A stretch of 64,000 nt of DNA, taken from Gordionus sp. m RMFG-2023 (Eukaryota; Nematomorpha; Gordioida; Chordodea; Parachordodidae). This document shows positions 60,573 to 64,000 of the stretch, piece by piece. Where the stretch lies: the NCBI RefSeq assembly GCF_954871325.1, contig NC_088778.1:20693120-20757119 (forward strand), read 5' to 3'. Positions within the stretch are counted from its first letter, which is position 1. Every line of letters starts with the position of its first letter. Position numbers and translations under genes: made by a program. The notes under the pieces were generated by a model. It was given only the letters and a program-made list of their open reading frames with translations, searched no databases and was not told where the DNA came from.

Positions 60573-60781
60573 TGTCCTGGTTCGACCTATTAAACCGCCA
60601 GATGTTTGGTCAGCTTTATAGCTTCGAGTTCGACTAATAGCCTAAAAATCAAAGAAAAACGTGAAAAAAATTAAAATAAATAACAATGTCACCAAACATT
60701 TAAAACAAACCAAAGTAGGGTCCCCTGTTTAAAGCCTATGCCAAACAGTAATAAGTATCAAAATTAAGTGGAACCAGGACA
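60573..60781. mobile_element. MITE-like inverted-repeat element (209 bp)
   Basis: tgtcctggttc and gaaccaggaca are perfect 11-bp inverted ends with imperfect extension on both sides. The interior is non-coding and slightly GC-richer than the flanks. The target duplication is not clear. Confidence 0.6.
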
Positions 60782-61883
60782 TAATCTAAATGAAAATAAA
60801 AATACATAAACATAAATTATATCAAGAAAGAAATTATTAAATTTGGATATTTACTTTCAACATCGCGGTAGATAATCGTAAGGTTATATGGTTTAAGTAA
60901 AATATTGGTTTTCAAACAGTAAGGCGATAGTTTCAATTTAATATATCCATTTGATGGTACTGGATTCCCATTCATGGTAGTCAAACTAGTAGTATCACTA
61001 AGGGGACAGGGACTCGAGCATCGTAAAAAATTTAAAGAACCCCCACGAAATTTTGATTTATTTTTTATATCAAGTATAATTTTGGATAGTATTTGCTTAA
61101 AAAAAGGTAATTTTAAAATTACTTTAAAAAAATATTTGGAGTCCTCTGAGATTATAAAGAATAATGACGCCCCTGGTCAAAGCAGAGGTGAGTTGGGCTG
61201 TCATCGACAAGTACAAATATAGGTCTTTTTCTAATTATTTAGGAGATAACGGTAAATCAATTTTTGCCAAGTACCTTTTCAAAATTGTGAGTATCAAATT
61301 TTGAAATAACTATTGGGAGGCAGATATAATTATTTTATTTAATGGATACAAAATATATAAAGTAAAAAAACAATTAAGGTGTATATATATGAATAAATAT
61401 ATAATCAAACTTCATCTTTAAAAACAAATCATTAATAATCGTCAGAATTAACATTATTTCTTAAACAAAAAATATGAATCTTCAAAACTAACTATCGTTT
61501 TAACATTATTTCTTTTAAAAACATTTCTCCAAAAAAAACAATTTGCATGTATAATAATTATTTTTAAAATAGAACTATTTCAACCAAAGTTCAAATTAGC
61601 ATAATCATTACAACAGTACCTAATGGATTTGTGAAAAACATTTTCGGTTTTGTTCTTTAGCTTTAAGTGTTCGTTGTACCTTCTCCATACTCATTGTTTA
61701 CCTTTAATTAAATTAGATATTGATCATTTTGAGAGTTCGCCTATTTATTCAAAATTTTTATTTTCGATATATTCCATTTCTGTTGAGAAATCGACTAAAT
61801 TGATTTAGTGGCCTTATGGCATGAATTTATACATGAGAGTCAGGTAAAAATTTGGCTATGCTGGACAAGTAAAACTTATTCAA
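60782..61883. other. AT-rich stretch with one unrecognised short ORF
   Basis: 60974-61222 (+) is an 82-codon frame (MVVKLVVSLRGQG..., later DAPGQSRGELGCH). Composition is moderately protein-like but nothing is recognised. No other feature. Confidence 0.3.
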
Positions 61884-62522
61884 TTAACGAGAAAGGGCTG
61901 TTCGACGATGGTTGGGGGGGGGTCCTAGGAACTTGAAAACCTGAGATTGTGACTCCCATTTGGTTTGCTCCCAACCCCATGCTATGGCTTTGGCATACAC
62001 TTGAGCTTTGGAGGCTATATCGCGCAAGAATTTATATGACATATCCTCTTTTAGTTCCTCGACGGCTATCTTGAGCGAGGGAAATTCGTGCGCATCCCTG
62101 CCTTTAGCCTGGTATCCTGCCGTAACTTCTGCTACGTGCATCGCATTGACGTAGTGTTTAGCCACTCGGATGAGTTTACGCTTATCCGTTTCCGTTGCGA
62201 TGCTGAGACTCTTGATCTCGTCTTCCGTCAGGAGGCATTCCATGGATTCCGTGGTGAGATCTACCAATGGGAAACGCGGTGGAAGTACCAGGGTGGGAAA
62301 GATTAAAGGCGTGTGTTGCGGATTCGCGTCTAGCGGGTTTTGTTCCGATGTGCTCGCTTTGCTTTCCTTGCTTCCTGACATCTTCTGGAGTACATTGAGA
62401 ATCATTTCCATTTTATTCTCCATAAGATCCATCTTGCCCGTGGATTCAGCGGCTATGGTTTCTAGTCTTATTTTGACTGTATCTAGGTCCGCTTTTAGTT
62501 GATTTCTTGCAGATTCCGACAT
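61884..62522 (-). CDS. 212-aa ORF, relatively GC-rich, Gag-like but unassigned
   Basis: Begins MSESARNQLKADLDTVKIR. Residues about 5-48 form a likely coiled coil. A Ser/Pro-rich linker follows (STSEQNPLDANPQHTPLIF), then a helical, charged region (IKSLSIATETDKRKLIRVAK; ELKEDMSYKFLRDIASKAQ) and a Trp/Pro-containing end (AIAWGWEQTKWESQSQ, FLGPPPNHRRTALSR). Codon use is far less AT-rich than the surroundings, and the leader to about 62700 is also GC-richer, suggesting insertion from elsewhere. The coiled coil plus helical domain with a basic tail fits a retroelement Gag/ORF1, which would make it a fossil fragment: no polymerase or paired LTR was seen. A host gene is not excluded. Confidence 0.5.
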   Translation of the reverse strand: MSESARNQLKADLDTVKIRLETIAAESTGKMDLMENKMEMILNVLQKMSGSKESKASTSEQNPLDANPQHTPLIFPTLVLPPRFPLVDLTTESMECLLTEDEIKSLSIATETDKRKLIRVAKHYVNAMHVAEVTAGYQAKGRDAHEFPSLKIAVEELKEDMSYKFLRDIASKAQVYAKAIAWGWEQTKWESQSQVFKFLGPPPNHRRTALSR

Positions 62523-64000
62523 TGCTCTCGTATTGTCTGACGGTGCAGAATTATTTCTGAGGCGATCAATAGTTTCGTCTTATGTTCGTGATATCCACCA
62601 AAATTTCTGGGATAGGAACGGCGTATTGATTGTGGAATAATAAATTTGCAATAATAATTTATATTCCCAATCGTCGTATATATATATACGTGAGGGATTT
62701 TTTCCTCTTATTGAGAATAGTCTGAAGCCTGCACAAATCTCTGGATTTCTTCTTCTCATATGTGTTGTACAGAGAGAAACTACAGCATTTTTTATCCCAT
62801 TTAAGGTTAAAATACCAAACTAAAATTTAATTTCTTATATGAAATTATTTATTTTCAAAACATATCTTATTAAAAATTTGTAAAAATACGTTTTTTGATA
62901 TTTTTAAAAATTATTATATAGTTGAATTAAAACTAAGAATAGATAAAATAATATTAAATTTTTTTTATAAAATATGCCTGGGTATGCAAACTTGCTAGCT
63001 GATATTTTGTATAAGCATATATATAATAGGAATAAGCCATCAAAGAGGGCTCATACGAAGGCCGGGTAAAAACGGAACAAAATGGGGGGGGGCAAAGCTT
63101 CCCATATAAATGAGGCTGCTGGAAAAGATTTTTCTACTAGGCCGCAGCATTGCCAGTAAGTAGTGTAATAAATGGCTCCATTATTAGCACCTACTCTGAA
63201 AATGGTGCGCCAATTTTTTTAGGGAAGGTCTGGACATTGGTACAAAGAACTAGCCTCTTATTTTCTAAGCTTCGATTGAAGCTTAAATTTAAAGATTAGA
63301 TCAATCTTGAAAAAAAATCAAATCGTGCCTCAAATTTCAGGGATTTCAATAAGATCAACCAAATTTAACAACACTAGAGCAATAAATAGTACAATCTTAA
63401 ATCCGTTAAATGGTTAAAAGGAATTTGAAACTTTTTAAGTAGGTAGGTTATTGGTTGTTAGAATTAATTAATTTAAAGAATTAATAAAATGGGATATTTT
63501 TTACCAGGTTCTTCGGTGTCCTTTTCCCAATGAATCATTTTTTTAATTAATATATTCATAATGAAAATTATAGAAAATTCCCTAACTGTGGTGGATACTT
63601 AGCAGTGCTGTCAAGTGTAAAACGGACTTTTATTTTATGAACTTGATCATGATAAATAATTTGGTAAAAAGAAAATAATTTATCAAATTTTATGTTCATA
63701 TGGATCAATATTGTTGTGAATTCCAGATCCATATATCAAAATATAGGAGGAATTAACGCTCTGCAATAAAAATTTTTTTAAAAAACACAGCCCAGAAGTA
63801 AACAAAGAAACGGACGATTTATAGAAAATATTTTAATTCATATTTATTTATTTTTAAATTTGTATCGGCGGCATTTCCAGGATAATATTTTTTGATAATA
63901 TATTTAAAAAAATTATAGCCCCCACTAACCTAACAAAATTATTTTGCTGGATTTGCTTGAAGTATGTTCCCAAAATTTAATTGTAACAACCATGATCGCT
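62523..64000. other. Flank of the 212-aa ORF, then AT-rich sequence, no gene seen
   Basis: 62523-62790 is the GC-richer leader of the ORF on the minus strand. 63030-63250 holds a small less-AT-rich patch with a G run (ggggggggg near 63083) and no recognised frame. The rest is featureless AT-rich DNA. Confidence 0.4.

Overview
The window is strongly AT-rich animal nuclear DNA with short spliced exons, GT-AG introns and a very high transposon load. An integrin alpha chain and a furin-site ZP-domain protein of the cuticle/apical-matrix type point to an ecdysozoan, most likely an arthropod. No bacterial-type operons, rRNA, tRNA or CRISPR were seen.

Layout. Two host genes can be reconstructed exon by exon, both on the + strand. 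(1) 3515-28470: the C-terminal 637 residues (16 exons) of an integrin alpha subunit, ending in a transmembrane helix and the diagnostic GFFKR tail. The N-terminal propeller exons lie left of the window. (2) 40588-48249: a complete 9-exon, 391-residue ZP-domain protein with signal peptide, ZP domain, furin site and short hydrophobic end. Weaker host candidates are a short hydrophobic peptide ORF (43268-43405) with a decayed duplicate, three minus-strand exon-like frames (50759-51448), and a membrane-protein exon (59859-60271).

The integrin introns are filled with mobile DNA. From the left they hold: a hAT relic (983-3458) just upstream of the first visible exon; a 4.6-kb foldback element (4111-8696) with a second foldback (6860-7926) and a small inverted-repeat element (8289-8457) inside one arm; a hAT within a hAT (12297-13829 and 12624-13760); a larger TIR element (14151-16867) holding another hAT (14628-16171) next to a MITE end; further hAT-type MITEs; and a whole-looking, antisense Ty3/Gypsy retrotransposon (20446-26532) with near-identical LTRs and a 5-bp target duplication. 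Target-site duplications fix most of the nesting order.

Between and beyond the two genes lie a non-coding LTR element (30026-33864), several short tandem duplications, a decayed MULE transposon (53150-55225, minus) split by two other insertions, an internally deleted relative of the first hAT (56591-57187), a lone foldback arm (57365-58129), and a relatively GC-rich 212-codon ORF (61884-62522, minus) that looks Gag-like but is not assigned. The rest is AT-rich sequence in which no gene is recognised.
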